Shown: positions 5,679-13,694, counted from the first letter of the stretch. The stretch is DNA of 14,604 nt from an uncultured Leptotrichia sp. (GCA_937925095.1 CALEXX010000043.1:1-14604), one strand, 5' to 3'. The notes: generated by a model from the sequence alone, not told the origin. Translations and numbers: made by a program.

Positions 5679-6164
5679 TTACCCTGCTGCTCCTCTTTGT
5701 AAAACTTCTACAATATTCATATTTTTATCAAGTATAACTACTGTATTATGCTTCTTATCAAATCCAAAATACAATTTTGCATGTTTTTTCCCTTGTAAAT
5801 CAACATAATTATTTACATAATATATTCCTTTTTTATTGTCACGATACACTTTATATGTTCCAAAAACAGTGGGAACTGATCCTGTTGCAGGGTCATCAAG
5901 ATAAGTTTCTGATATTTTACCTCCTGCTTTTTCCTTACTTTCATAGCTTTGAACAAGTGAAATTTCCTTTGCATTGTCAGTAACTATGAAGAATGAATAT
6001 CTGTCAGCCTCACCTTCTTCATTATACCAGAAATATCCTGCTGGCGACTGTTCTTCCGCATTCTCCTTTAAAGATATTTCCAATCTTTTATTTGGACTTG
6101 TAAATCTTTCTGCAAATGTAAGCATTCCCAGTAATAACATTGACACTAAAATTAATTTTTTCAT
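5679..6164 (-). CDS. Small secreted protein of unknown function
   Basis: I do not recognise a family. The 161-residue product has a typical Sec signal peptide (MKKLILVSMLLLGMLTFA, likely cleaved after Ala18 at T-F-A). The mature part is Cys-free and mixed charged/aromatic, with beta-rich-looking segments such as GTYKVYRDNKKGIYYVNNYVD and KLYFGFDKKHNTVVILDKN. It should be periplasmic or exported. ATG 6164 is backed by GGGAGGAAA at good spacing. It is a single-gene unit: the lysS terminator lies upstream, and downstream it converges on bioY with the split hairpin and IS between. The upstream gap (6165-6279) is AT-rich with several TATA-like hexamers but no convincing -35/-10 pair. Confidence 0.8.
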   Translation of the reverse strand: MKKLILVSMLLLGMLTFAERFTSPNKRLEISLKENAEEQSPAGYFWYNEEGEADRYSFFIVTDNAKEISLVQSYESKEKAGGKISETYLDDPATGSVPTVFGTYKVYRDNKKGIYYVNNYVDLQGKKHAKLYFGFDKKHNTVVILDKNMNIVEVLQRGAAG

Positions 6165-6279
6165 AATTCGTTTCCTCCCTGTGTAATTAAACTCTATTTC
6201 TATATATTTCTTTTACTTTATAATTTATTCTAGCATCTTAAACTGAAAATAAACTGAAAAAAATAATTTTATTCTGCAT

Positions 6280-6335
6280 AAAAAAACATGTGCCTTCAAC
6301 CCTTCAGTTTTACCTCCAAGTTTTCTGGCACATGT
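6280..6335 (-). terminator. Rho-independent terminator after lysS
   Basis: On the minus strand ACATGTGCC (6335-6327) and GGCACATGT (6294-6286) form a perfect 9-bp stem followed by a run of Ts (6286-6280). It lies 25 bases after the lysS stop. The loop is unusually long (32 nt) and contains a GGAGGT sequence with no start codon after it. It should end the mutL-lysS operon and insulate the secreted-protein gene. Confidence 0.75.
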
Positions 6336-6359
6336 CCCTTTTCAATATTCTATTTCTGA

Positions 6360-7841
6360 CTACAGTTCTATATCTTCTTTTCTTAATGTAGGGAACAATA
6401 TTACATCTCTTATAGATGCTGAATTAGTCTGTAACATTACTAATCTGTCTATTCCTATTCCCAGTCCTCCTGCAGGTGGCATTCCATATTCCAGAGCTCT
6501 TATATAGTCTAAGTCCATATTCTGAGCTTCATCGTCTCCTGCTTCCTTCATTTTAACCTGCTCTTCAAATCTTTCCTGCTGATCCCTAGGGTCATTTAAT
6601 TCAGAATAAGCATTTGCAAATTCTCTTCCTGAAATGAACAGTTCAAATCTGTCTACCCAGTCAGTTTCTCCCTTTTTATTTTTTGAAAGAGGAGAAATTT
6701 CCTTTGGATATTCTATAATGAAAGTAGGATTTATAAGTGTTTCTTCTACTTTTTCTTCAAAAATAAGATTCAGTATTCCATATTTTGTGTAAGTTTTGTC
6801 CTTTTCCAAAGGTATTCCAAGCTCTTTTGCCTTATTAACAGCATCTTCATCGCTTGTAACAGCATCAAAATCAAATCCGGTAACTTCCTTTACTATATCC
6901 TTCATTTTTACTCTTCTCCAAGGAGTTGTCAAATCAATTTTCTTACCTTCATACTCTATTTCATAACTTCCGTGCAGTTCATAAGTCAGCTTTGAAATAA
7001 GATCCTCTGTAATATTCATCATATCCACATAATCAGCATACGCCTGATACAGCTCCATCATTGTGAACTCAGGGTTATGTTTTATTGAAATTCCTTCATT
7101 TCTGAAACTTCTGTTAATTTCAAATACTTTATCAAATCCTCCCACAAGAAGTCTTTTCAGATAAAGTTCTGGAGCAACCCTTAAAAATAGTTCCATATCC
7201 AGTGCATTGTGATGAGTAGTAAAAGGTCTTGCAGTAGCTCCTCCTGCAATTGGGTGCATCATTGGAGTTTCAACTTCTGTAAATCCTTTTTCCTCAAGAT
7301 ATTTTCTGAAAAATCTTACAATCTGGAATCTTTTTTTCATAGTTTCCATAACTTCCCTGTTCATTACAAGGTCAACATATCTCTGTCTGTATCTTGTTTC
7401 AACATTTGTCAGCCCATGGAATTTTTCAGGAAGAGGTCTTATATTTTTAGACTGTACTTCAAAAGAACTTGCCCTCAAAGTAAGCTCACCTGTCTTAGTT
7501 CTGAATAGTACACCTTCTATTCCTATAAAGTCACCTATTCCCAGTTTTTTATAGATTTCGTACTGTTCTTCCCCAACTTCATCCTGCTTTACATAATATT
7601 GCAGTTTTCCTGTGGAATCCTGAATATGTCCAAATCCATTTTTCCCCATTCTTCTGTATGCAATTATTCTTCCTGCTGTTTTAAACACTTTGCCACATGT
7701 TTCATCATATTTGTTAATTTCTTCAATATCATTTATTTTTTCATATTTTCTTCCGTAAGGTTCTATTCCCATTTCTTTCAGTTCTTCAACTTTTTTAAGT
7801 TTTTCACTTATAATTTTACTTTCATTTGTCTGATTACTCAT
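6360..7841 (-). CDS. lysS: Lysyl-tRNA synthetase, class II
   Basis: The enzyme charges tRNA-Lys with lysine using ATP, in the cytoplasm, as a homodimer. From ATG 7841 it has 493 residues, normal for bacterial LysRS. The N-terminal OB-fold anticodon-binding domain covers about 53-135 (with RRMGKNGFGHIQD). Class II catalytic motifs are clear: motif 1 region around 185-200 (GFTEVETPMMHPIAGG), motif 2 around 239-260 (FEINRSFRNEG then HNPEFTMMELY) and motif 3 near 453-470 (GMPPAGGLGIGIDRLVML). A TTG 15 bases upstream gives a longer frame, but TTGAAAGGA is itself the Shine-Dalgarno region (AAAGGA, spacing about six) for ATG 7841. It is the last gene of the mutL operon, 27 bases after the DUF1934-like gene. 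Confidence 0.97.
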   Translation of the reverse strand: MSNQTNESKIISEKLKKVEELKEMGIEPYGRKYEKINDIEEINKYDETCGKVFKTAGRIIAYRRMGKNGFGHIQDSTGKLQYYVKQDEVGEEQYEIYKKLGIGDFIGIEGVLFRTKTGELTLRASSFEVQSKNIRPLPEKFHGLTNVETRYRQRYVDLVMNREVMETMKKRFQIVRFFRKYLEEKGFTEVETPMMHPIAGGATARPFTTHHNALDMELFLRVAPELYLKRLLVGGFDKVFEINRSFRNEGISIKHNPEFTMMELYQAYADYVDMMNITEDLISKLTYELHGSYEIEYEGKKIDLTTPWRRVKMKDIVKEVTGFDFDAVTSDEDAVNKAKELGIPLEKDKTYTKYGILNLIFEEKVEETLINPTFIIEYPKEISPLSKNKKGETDWVDRFELFISGREFANAYSELNDPRDQQERFEEQVKMKEAGDDEAQNMDLDYIRALEYGMPPAGGLGIGIDRLVMLQTNSASIRDVILFPTLRKEDIEL

Positions 7842-7868
7842 TATTTTTCCTTTCAAGTTTCTATATTT

Positions 7869-8243
7869 TTATTTTTTGGTAAAAGGTATAATTTCTAGAC
7901 TTATACTGTTTACTGTTTCATTTCTATCTATTATATCATACTCCATTATTATTTTTCCATTATTTAATAATATTTTTTTTGTGAAAATTTCATATTTCGC
8001 TTTAAATTCTTTAGTCATATAAGTAAAAGACGTCACTTTCCCCATCTTGAAAACCTGTTTTGAATTTATACTTCCCCTACGGTATATTTCAACTGTGTTT
8101 TCCGCTTCTATTATCCTGCATTTACCAAATTCATCTTCATAATGGTATTCCCTTTTATCCGGCAAATTCAAGACTTCCATTATTTCAAAGCTTTTATTAT
8201 ATTTTTCACCGTAAAAATCATTACTCTTTATAGTTATTTCCAT
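7869..8243 (-). CDS. DUF1934 (YwiB-like) family protein
   Basis: The 124-residue cytoplasmic protein has the strand-rich pattern of DUF1934: an acidic strand pair (YHYEDEFGKCRIIEAENTVEI), the hallmark YRRGSINSKQVFKMGK, and TSFTYMTKEFKAKYEIFTKK leading to a C-terminal strand (GKIIMEYDII). This family folds as a calycin-like beta-barrel of unknown function and often lies beside synthetase genes. ATG 8243 is preferred, with AGGTGA just upstream overlapping the stop of the preceding gene (TAGGTGACAATG). A GTG at 8249 would add two residues and directly abut that TAG. Either start implies translational coupling to the acidic protein gene. The family call is from pattern recognition only. Confidence 0.7.
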   Translation of the reverse strand: MEITIKSNDFYGEKYNKSFEIMEVLNLPDKREYHYEDEFGKCRIIEAENTVEIYRRGSINSKQVFKMGKVTSFTYMTKEFKAKYEIFTKKILLNNGKIIMEYDIIDRNETVNSISLEIIPFTKK

Positions 8244-8249
8244 TGTCAC

Positions 8250-8657
8250 CTACTCATCAAGAAACTCGTCAAGAAATTCATCAATGTCCTCTTCATCGTC
8301 ATCATATCCTACAAGGATATCGTCATCCTCGTCTTCTTCCATTTCTTCAATGTCATCAAATTCCTGCTCTTCATCCTTCACTTCATCATATTCACCGAAT
8401 TCTTCATTCCAGTACATATAATCCTTGTCCCTGTCATAATATTCTTCTTCCCATATTTCAAGGATTTCATCTTCTTCATCTTCTTCAAGGAGAACAAGAT
8501 CTTCTTCATTAGTGTCATAAAAGAAAACTTTCTTTATTCCGGATTCATTTTCACAAATTAAATATTCCTTCTCGTCAACAGTTATATTTGCAAGACAAGT
8601 AAAATATTCTTCATCTCCATTGATTATTTTTTCAAATTCTTCACCTGCAGAGTACAT
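8250..8657 (-). CDS. Highly acidic DUF1292-like protein
   Basis: The product has 135 residues. The first 56 (EEYFTCLANITVDEKEYLICENE then KKVFFYDTNEEDLVLL) resemble the compact DUF1292/YrzB domain. The remaining 79 are dominated by acid, with 46 Asp/Glu plus Tyr, Trp and Phe, ending in a DEFLDEFLDE duplication. Function is unknown; such tails can mimic nucleic acid or bind basic proteins, which is speculation here. The start at ATG 8657 has a purine-rich GGAGGGAGAGAG upstream. It sits 16 bases after rlmH and runs into the DUF1934-like gene. The low-complexity GAA/GAT coding creates long antisense frames that are not genes. Confidence 0.75.
   Translation of the reverse strand: MYSAGEEFEKIINGDEEYFTCLANITVDEKEYLICENESGIKKVFFYDTNEEDLVLLEEDEEDEILEIWEEEYYDRDKDYMYWNEEFGEYDEVKDEEQEFDDIEEMEEDEDDDILVGYDDDEEDIDEFLDEFLDE
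8254..8277 (+). repeat. Short tandem duplication (2 x 12 bp) in the acidic gene
   Basis: Two 12-base units (8254-8265 and 8266-8277, differing at two positions) encode the repeated Asp-Glu-Phe-Leu at the protein's C-terminus. It is an in-frame repeat at the end of a low-complexity region, and copy number may vary between strains. Confidence 0.6.
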
Positions 8658-8673
8658 AACTCTCTCCCTCCAT

Positions 8674-9144
8674 TTATTTATGATATTTTATATTTTTAGT
8701 TATAGAAATCCATCTATATATCTGCTCCATCAGAATTAATCTCATCAGCTGATGTGGAAATGTAAAAGAAGAAAAAGCCAGCCTGAAATCAACCAGTTTT
8801 CTTAATTCATCATCAACTCCATTTGATCCGCCTATTATAAAATTAATTTCACTATGCTGTAAAGATATATTTTCAATCTCTTCAGCCATTTCTTCAGATG
8901 ACTTCAGTTTTCCCTTCAGGTCAAGCAGTATGCTATAAGAACGGTTTCTCTTATTTAATGCATCGATTATTCTTTCTGTTTCTTTTGTTATAGCCGTTCC
9001 AATTCCCTTATTGTCATCCTCTTCAGCCAGCTCAATGATATTAAGGTTTGCATATCTTGAAAGCCTTTTGGAAAACTCTGAAATTCCATCTCTTATATAT
9101 TTGTCTTTTATCTTACCAATACATATTATATTAATCTTTACCAT
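8674..9144 (-). CDS. rlmH: 23S rRNA (pseudouridine-1915 N3) methyltransferase
   Basis: RlmH methylates pseudouridine 1915 in helix 69 of 23S rRNA on the assembled 70S ribosome, using S-adenosylmethionine. The 156-residue length matches the family (E. coli 155). The SPOUT knot signatures are present: FIIGGSNGVDDELR (about 101-114), the FPHQLMRLILMEQIYRW motif (about 128-144), and the family's C-terminal tail ending YHK. ATG 9144 is preceded by AGGA about eight bases upstream. It follows mutL by 27 bases and precedes the acidic gene by 16 bases, inside the same operon. Confidence 0.95.
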   Translation of the reverse strand: MVKINIICIGKIKDKYIRDGISEFSKRLSRYANLNIIELAEEDDNKGIGTAITKETERIIDALNKRNRSYSILLDLKGKLKSSEEMAEEIENISLQHSEINFIIGGSNGVDDELRKLVDFRLAFSSFTFPHQLMRLILMEQIYRWISITKNIKYHK

Positions 9145-9171
9145 ATTTTTTTCCTATTGTCAAAATTTTTT

Positions 9172-11202
9172 TTATTTTTTTCTTCCAAACATTTTGTCCA
9201 GATCATTTTTTGTAAGCTTTACAATAATAGGTCTTCCATGGGGACATGTATATTTCCCAACTTCATGGAGTCTTCTTACCATATTCTGCATTTCTCCCAT
9301 ATCAAGTTTCTGACCTGCCTTCACTGCTCCCTTACATGACATTGAGATTATTATATTTTCCCTCAGATCTTTTATTTCGTTTTCATCTTTCAAATCTTCA
9401 AGGAGTTTATGAAAAACATTTTTCACATCTTCCCTAAAATCAAATGCCGGAACAGCCCTCAACAGCATTTCATTATCAGAAAACTGGTCTATGTCAAAAC
9501 CAAATTCACTGAATGTTTCCTGATTTTCCAGAATAATACTCTTTTCAACTGCCGTCACTTCAATCTTCTGAGGTATAAGAAGCTGCTGGGAATCAAGTTT
9601 TTTACTATAAAATTTATCCTTAAGTTCCTCATACAGTATTCTTTCATGGATAATATGCTGGTCATAAATTTCCAGTTCATCATTTTTTCTCACAAGAATA
9701 TACGTATCAAAAATTTGTCCCAGTATATTATAATCAAACTGTCTACCTTCATGTTTCTCAAATGTTCCTACCTTATATCCTTCATTTGATTTTTCTATAT
9801 TAAAATTCGTATATCTTTCTTCTTTTTCTACCTGTGGAATATATTCTTCCCTTACTTCAGGTATACCTGTATACTGATTTTCATTTTCTCTTTCGTTATA
9901 AGATCCTGAAAAATCTATATCCTCTTTATTTTCAAGTACCATTTCTTTAGGTATAACTTTTTCTTCAGTAATTGTAGATTCAGCAGCTTCCAGATTTACA
10001 TCCTGACTTTTTTCCACACTGTAATTTTTTTCTGTTTCAGCTTCTATCACAATACTTGCCACATCTTTATCTGCTTCGCTGTTTACTCCACTGAAGTTTC
10101 CGTCATGAGTTTCAAAACTGAAAAATTTCTGGCTGTCTGTTTTTACTATTTCATCAGAAAATAAATTACTTATTTTTTCATCCTTATTTTCCACATTTAT
10201 ATTCTGCTTCAGAAGGTCAATGTTAGGTTGCCAGTTTTCCCTGTCATTGTGATAGAAAAATTCATCTATTGAATCCTTCAGCTGTCTGTATATCGCTTTA
10301 TCATTGGAAAACTTGACAATTTTTTTTGAAGGGTGTACATTTACATCTATTTCTGCAGGATCTATATCAAAAAATATTATTGCAAAAGGATATTTCCCCT
10401 TCATCAGTTTTGTATAATATCCGTCTATTACAGCCCTTTCTATTGTTGCAGATTTTACATATCTTTTATTTATGTATGTAAATATATAATCCTTGCTGCT
10501 TCTCAATATTTCCACATTTCCCAAATATCCGTATTCGAATTTATTCAGATTTCTCAGGACAGATTTCCCAAACAGCTCAAGTATTGTGTTGTCTATTCCC
10601 CTACCGCTTGTATTTATAGTGGCTTTCCCGTCCAGTTCAAGTATAAATGCAACTTCAGTATTGGCAAGGGCTTCCTTTAAAACTATATCCCTTATTTTAT
10701 TATATTCTGTTGATTCTTTCCTCAAAAATTTCTTCCTAGCTGGAGTATTGTAGAACAAATCCCTTACTTCTATTTCTGTTCCCGGATTTCTTGAAATTTC
10801 CTCAAATTTCCTTACAACTCCTCCGTAGCTTCCTATTCTGTATCCTGTATTACTTGCCACTGTCCTTGTACTAATAGTCAATTTTGAGACTGCCGCTATT
10901 GACGCAAGTGCTTCTCCCCTGAATCCATAAGTCTGAAGGTTGAAAACATCGTCCTTTGTGGAAATTTTTGAAGTGGCATGTCTTTCAATAGAAAGAAGTG
11001 TATCTTCCTTATCCATTCCTATACCATTATCATTTATTTTTACTTCTGTTCCTCCCTTGAAAACCTCAATCTTAATAACTGTAGCCTTTGCATCAAGAGA
11101 ATTTTCAATCATTTCCTTAATCATTGAGGCGGGATTTTCCACTACTTCCCCTGCCGCAATTATATTGGATACACTTTCATCCAATATTTTTATATATCCC
11201 AT
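9172..11202 (-). CDS. mutL: DNA mismatch repair endonuclease MutL
   Basis: MutL couples mismatch recognition by MutS to strand incision. From ATG 11202 it has 676 residues. The N-terminal GHKL ATPase shows MIKEMIENSLDA (Glu30, Asn34), DNGIGM (58-63) and GFRGEAL (93-99). A highly charged, poorly structured linker spans about 330-490. The C-terminal dimerisation domain carries the metal-dependent nicking motif DQHIIHERILYE (from 514; the usual Ala is Ile), SCKGAVKAGQ (about 622-631) and CPHGRP (653-658). This indicates an incising MutL, unlike E. coli MutL, which relies on MutH. A TTG 15 bases upstream is part of the SD region TTGAAAGGA and is not the start. It is the first gene of the rlmH-lysS operon and divergent from the lipoprotein gene. 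Confidence 0.97.
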   Translation of the reverse strand: MGYIKILDESVSNIIAAGEVVENPASMIKEMIENSLDAKATVIKIEVFKGGTEVKINDNGIGMDKEDTLLSIERHATSKISTKDDVFNLQTYGFRGEALASIAAVSKLTISTRTVASNTGYRIGSYGGVVRKFEEISRNPGTEIEVRDLFYNTPARKKFLRKESTEYNKIRDIVLKEALANTEVAFILELDGKATINTSGRGIDNTILELFGKSVLRNLNKFEYGYLGNVEILRSSKDYIFTYINKRYVKSATIERAVIDGYYTKLMKGKYPFAIIFFDIDPAEIDVNVHPSKKIVKFSNDKAIYRQLKDSIDEFFYHNDRENWQPNIDLLKQNINVENKDEKISNLFSDEIVKTDSQKFFSFETHDGNFSGVNSEADKDVASIVIEAETEKNYSVEKSQDVNLEAAESTITEEKVIPKEMVLENKEDIDFSGSYNERENENQYTGIPEVREEYIPQVEKEERYTNFNIEKSNEGYKVGTFEKHEGRQFDYNILGQIFDTYILVRKNDELEIYDQHIIHERILYEELKDKFYSKKLDSQQLLIPQKIEVTAVEKSIILENQETFSEFGFDIDQFSDNEMLLRAVPAFDFREDVKNVFHKLLEDLKDENEIKDLRENIIISMSCKGAVKAGQKLDMGEMQNMVRRLHEVGKYTCPHGRPIIVKLTKNDLDKMFGRKK

Positions 11203-11228
11203 TCCTATTCCTTTCAAAATTAAGTTTC

Positions 11229-11255
11229 ATTATATTTTTTCTGATTCATTTTCAA
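11229..11255 (-). promoter_or_regulatory. Candidate promoter of the mutL-lysS operon
   Basis: On the minus strand TTGAAA (11255-11250) lies 15 bases upstream of TATAAT (11234-11229), about 27 bases before the mutL start codon. The spacer is shorter than the ideal 17, so the -35 assignment is less sure than the -10. The promoter is back to back with that of the lipoprotein gene. Confidence 0.5.
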
Positions 11256-11343
11256 ATTTTCAATACATTTTACCTTATTATTATCTATATTGCAATAATT
11301 CAGATTAACAATTCCATCATATGCACAAATTTTCTTTTTTTAT

Positions 11344-11372
11344 TTGACTTTACTTCTTAAAATTACTATAAT
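11344..11372 (+). promoter_or_regulatory. Strong sigma-70-type promoter of the DUF3829 lipoprotein gene
   Basis: TTGACT (11344-11349) and a perfect TATAAT (11367-11372) are separated by 17 bases. Transcription should begin near 11379, leaving a leader of about 69 bases that contains an SD-like TAGAAAGGAG (11391-11400) far from the start codon. Confidence 0.8.
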
Positions 11373-11447
11373 GGCCTTAACAAGTAATTATAGAAAGGAG
11401 AAACACCTATTATTTTACACTTCTGTAACTTAATATGTGACGATTTT

Positions 11448-12434
11448 ATGAAGAGGAAAAATTATATTATTTTTTTTATTATTTTTATACTGCTATTCTC
11501 ATGCGGAAAAAGTAAGGCAAAAGAAGAAAAGGAAAAAAACGATGTAAGCATTGTAAGAGAAAACGAAAAACTAGAAGCGGAAAAATACAACACTTATGTC
11601 CAGTTTTACAATCACCTTTTACAAATAGATGAATATATAGGATATTATTTTGAAGTGGCAGGAACAGACAAGAAAATGAAAAAGCCTAAAGAAAAAATAA
11701 ATATTCCTGCAATTGACCAGTCAATTATCAATACAACTAAAGAAAATATTGCAAAAGTACCTGAAATGAAAGAACTTGATGACGCTTCAAGAGAGCTGCT
11801 GCCACTCCTGTCAGAAATGAAGACCTTGACGGATCAGATGACAGCTTACTATGGGGATGGGAATTATTTCAAAAACAAGACTTTAAGAGAAGAAATGCAT
11901 GTCAATTTTTTAGAAATAGCTAAAAGATACCGTATTCTTTCAAAAAAATTTAAGGAAGCCTTCAGCAGCCGTTCCAAAGAGCAGAAAAGAAAACTTGCTG
12001 AAAAAGTTAAAAAAGAAGGAAAACTTATAGAATATGATTTAATGACATTTATAGATTCATGCGAAGAAATTCTAGATGAAATCCAGAGGGAAAAAATATC
12101 AGCTGAAAATCTTACAGATGCAGACCTTGCTAAATTTAAGGAACTTGAAGCAAAAATGACTGCTTCCATGGATAAACTTAAAAATTCTGCCGAAAATCAG
12201 GAAATGTTAAAAAAAGAACACTATCATAGCAGTGATTTTACTTCTTTTATACTTTACACAGAAAGATTTAAGGAAACTATGGCAAAATTCATAAGCAGGG
12301 TTGAAAATAAGGAAAAGTTAGATCCGAAACTTCTCCAAAATAATCCTTCCCTGAAAAATGAATCTGGAACCCCTGAAAATGTATTCCACGAATATAATGA
12401 ACTGATAAAGGAATATAATAAAATTGCCAAATAG
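11448..12434 (+). CDS. DUF3829 (YiiG-like) family lipoprotein
   Basis: The 328-residue protein has a lipoprotein signal (MKRKNY, hydrophobic 7-18, lipobox LFSC with Cys19), followed by a Lys/Glu-rich spacer and a long, almost wholly alpha-helical body. Family cues are YNTYVQFYNHLLQIDEYIGYYF near the N-terminus and a central YYGDGNYFKNKTLREEMHVNF stretch followed by RSKEQKRKLAEKVKKEGKLIEYD, as in YiiG-type DUF3829 proteins. Function is unknown. Lys20 is not Asp (position 2 is Gly), so the envelope location (inner or outer membrane) cannot be read from a simple +2 rule. ATG 11448 has no good SD near it; the only strong SD is 47 bases upstream. It is monocistronic, and no clear terminator is seen after the stop. 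Confidence 0.8.
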   Translation: MKRKNYIIFFIIFILLFSCGKSKAKEEKEKNDVSIVRENEKLEAEKYNTYVQFYNHLLQIDEYIGYYFEVAGTDKKMKKPKEKINIPAIDQSIINTTKENIAKVPEMKELDDASRELLPLLSEMKTLTDQMTAYYGDGNYFKNKTLREEMHVNFLEIAKRYRILSKKFKEAFSSRSKEQKRKLAEKVKKEGKLIEYDLMTFIDSCEEILDEIQREKISAENLTDADLAKFKELEAKMTASMDKLKNSAENQEMLKKEHYHSSDFTSFILYTERFKETMAKFISRVENKEKLDPKLLQNNPSLKNESGTPENVFHEYNELIKEYNKIAK

Positions 12435-12494
12435 AAATAGATTTTTTAATATATCAGGTAAAAGTTTAAAAGGTAAGATAATAAAAAGGAAATT

Positions 12495-12526
12495 TTGTAA
12501 AAAATATTTCAATAATGTGATACAAT
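12495..12526 (+). promoter_or_regulatory. Candidate extended -10 promoter of the trans-sulfuration gene
   Basis: TACAAT (12521-12526) is directly preceded by TGA, giving an extended -10 (TGNTACAAT). A TTGTAA (12495-12500) lies upstream at a long 20-base spacing. The leader to ATG 12558 is only about 25 bases, too short to hold an S-box or T-box riboswitch. Confidence 0.5.
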
Positions 12527-12557
12527 AAAATAAATTTTATGGAAATGAGGGCGATAT

Positions 12558-13694
12558 ATGAAGTTTGAAACAAAAGCAATACATGGATTAAAAGATACAG
12601 AGAAAGGGAATTCTGAATGGAACAATACCATTAATATGGCTTCCGCATATAAAACTAAAAGTTTTGGAGAACCTCAGGATTTCGAATATGGAAGAGTTTC
12701 CAATCCAACTAGAAGTGAACTTGAAAAATTAATGGCTATTCTGGAAAATGGAAAACATGGATATGCATTTTCTTCAGGAATGGCGGCTATTACATCTGTA
12801 TTCACAAGATTTAAGGCTGGAGATCACATAATACTTGGAACCGACATTTATGGAGGAACATACAGAATTACAACTGATATATTTGGGAAATTTAATCTTA
12901 AATATACATTTGTCGATGCTACAAATCTTGATGAAATAAGAAATGCTGTAAGATCTGAAACAGTGGCTATATTTATAGAAACACCTTCCAATCCGCTACT
13001 TGATATAACAGATATCAGAGGCGTTGTTAAAATAGCAAAGGAATATGGCCTTCTTACAATAGCAGATAACACGTTTCTTACTCCGTATTTACAGAGACCT
13101 CTTGAATTAGGGATTGACATAGTGGTTCACAGTGCTACAAAATTTTTGAGTGGCCATCATGATATCATTGCAGGAATTGTAGTTGTTAATGATGACAAAC
13201 TTGCAGAAGATGTATGGTTTGCACAGAAGGCAATAGGAGCTATCCTTCCACCTTTTGACAGCTGGCTTTTAATGAGAAGTTTGAAAACTTTAAAGATAAG
13301 AGTGGATACAGCTCAAAATAATACTTTGAAGCTTCTGGAATTTTTCAGAAATCATCCTGCAGTGAAAAAAGTATACTCTCCTATTGAAGATGATAATAAA
13401 GGAAAAGAGGTACATAAAACTCAGGCTTCAGGTATAGGAGCAGTATTCTCATTTATATTAAAGGATGAAAAAAAGGTAAAAACATTTTTTGAAAATATAA
13501 AAATAGCAACACTGGCTCCAAGTCTTGGAGGTCCTGAAACTCTTGTAACACACCCAAGCACAGTAACTCACGCTGAAATGCCTGAAGAAGAAAAAAATGC
13601 AAGAGGAATAACTAATTCAATGGTTAGAATTGCAGTCGGGCTTGAAAATATAGATGATTTAATTGAAGACTTTAAAAATGCTCTGGAGAAATAG
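12558..13694 (+). CDS. PLP-dependent trans-sulfuration enzyme (cystathionine gamma-synthase/lyase family)
   Basis: The 378-residue length is typical of the Cys/Met-metabolism PLP enzyme family. Visible hallmarks: YGRVSNPTR (44-52, cofactor phosphate and neighbour-subunit contact), SSGMAAI (72-78), substrate-stacking Tyr98 (DIYGGTYR), SNPLLDI (144-150), Asp170 (IADNTF) for the pyridine nitrogen, and the Schiff-base lysine Lys195 in HSATKFLSGH. The C-terminal LGGPETLVTHPSTVTH segment is also conserved. The exact reaction (cystathionine synthase, gamma- or beta-lyase, or Cys desulfhydrase) cannot be assigned from sequence alone. No methionine or cysteine genes are adjacent. AGGG about seven bases upstream supports ATG 12558. 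A strong terminator follows. Confidence 0.92.
   Translation: MKFETKAIHGLKDTEKGNSEWNNTINMASAYKTKSFGEPQDFEYGRVSNPTRSELEKLMAILENGKHGYAFSSGMAAITSVFTRFKAGDHIILGTDIYGGTYRITTDIFGKFNLKYTFVDATNLDEIRNAVRSETVAIFIETPSNPLLDITDIRGVVKIAKEYGLLTIADNTFLTPYLQRPLELGIDIVVHSATKFLSGHHDIIAGIVVVNDDKLAEDVWFAQKAIGAILPPFDSWLLMRSLKTLKIRVDTAQNNTLKLLEFFRNHPAVKKVYSPIEDDNKGKEVHKTQASGIGAVFSFILKDEKKVKTFFENIKIATLAPSLGGPETLVTHPSTVTHAEMPEEEKNARGITNSMVRIAVGLENIDDLIEDFKNALEK

Noticed and set aside
8243..8561. Plus-strand ORFs, one His-rich, opposite the acidic gene
   Set aside because: GAA/GAT-rich coding read backwards gives His/Leu/Phe-rich frames. There is no RBS, and the minus-strand gene fits the operon.
12435..12557. S-box or T-box riboswitch upstream of the trans-sulfuration gene
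   Set aside because: The gap is 123 bases and the transcript leader after the likely promoter only about 25 bases, with no terminator hairpin before the gene.
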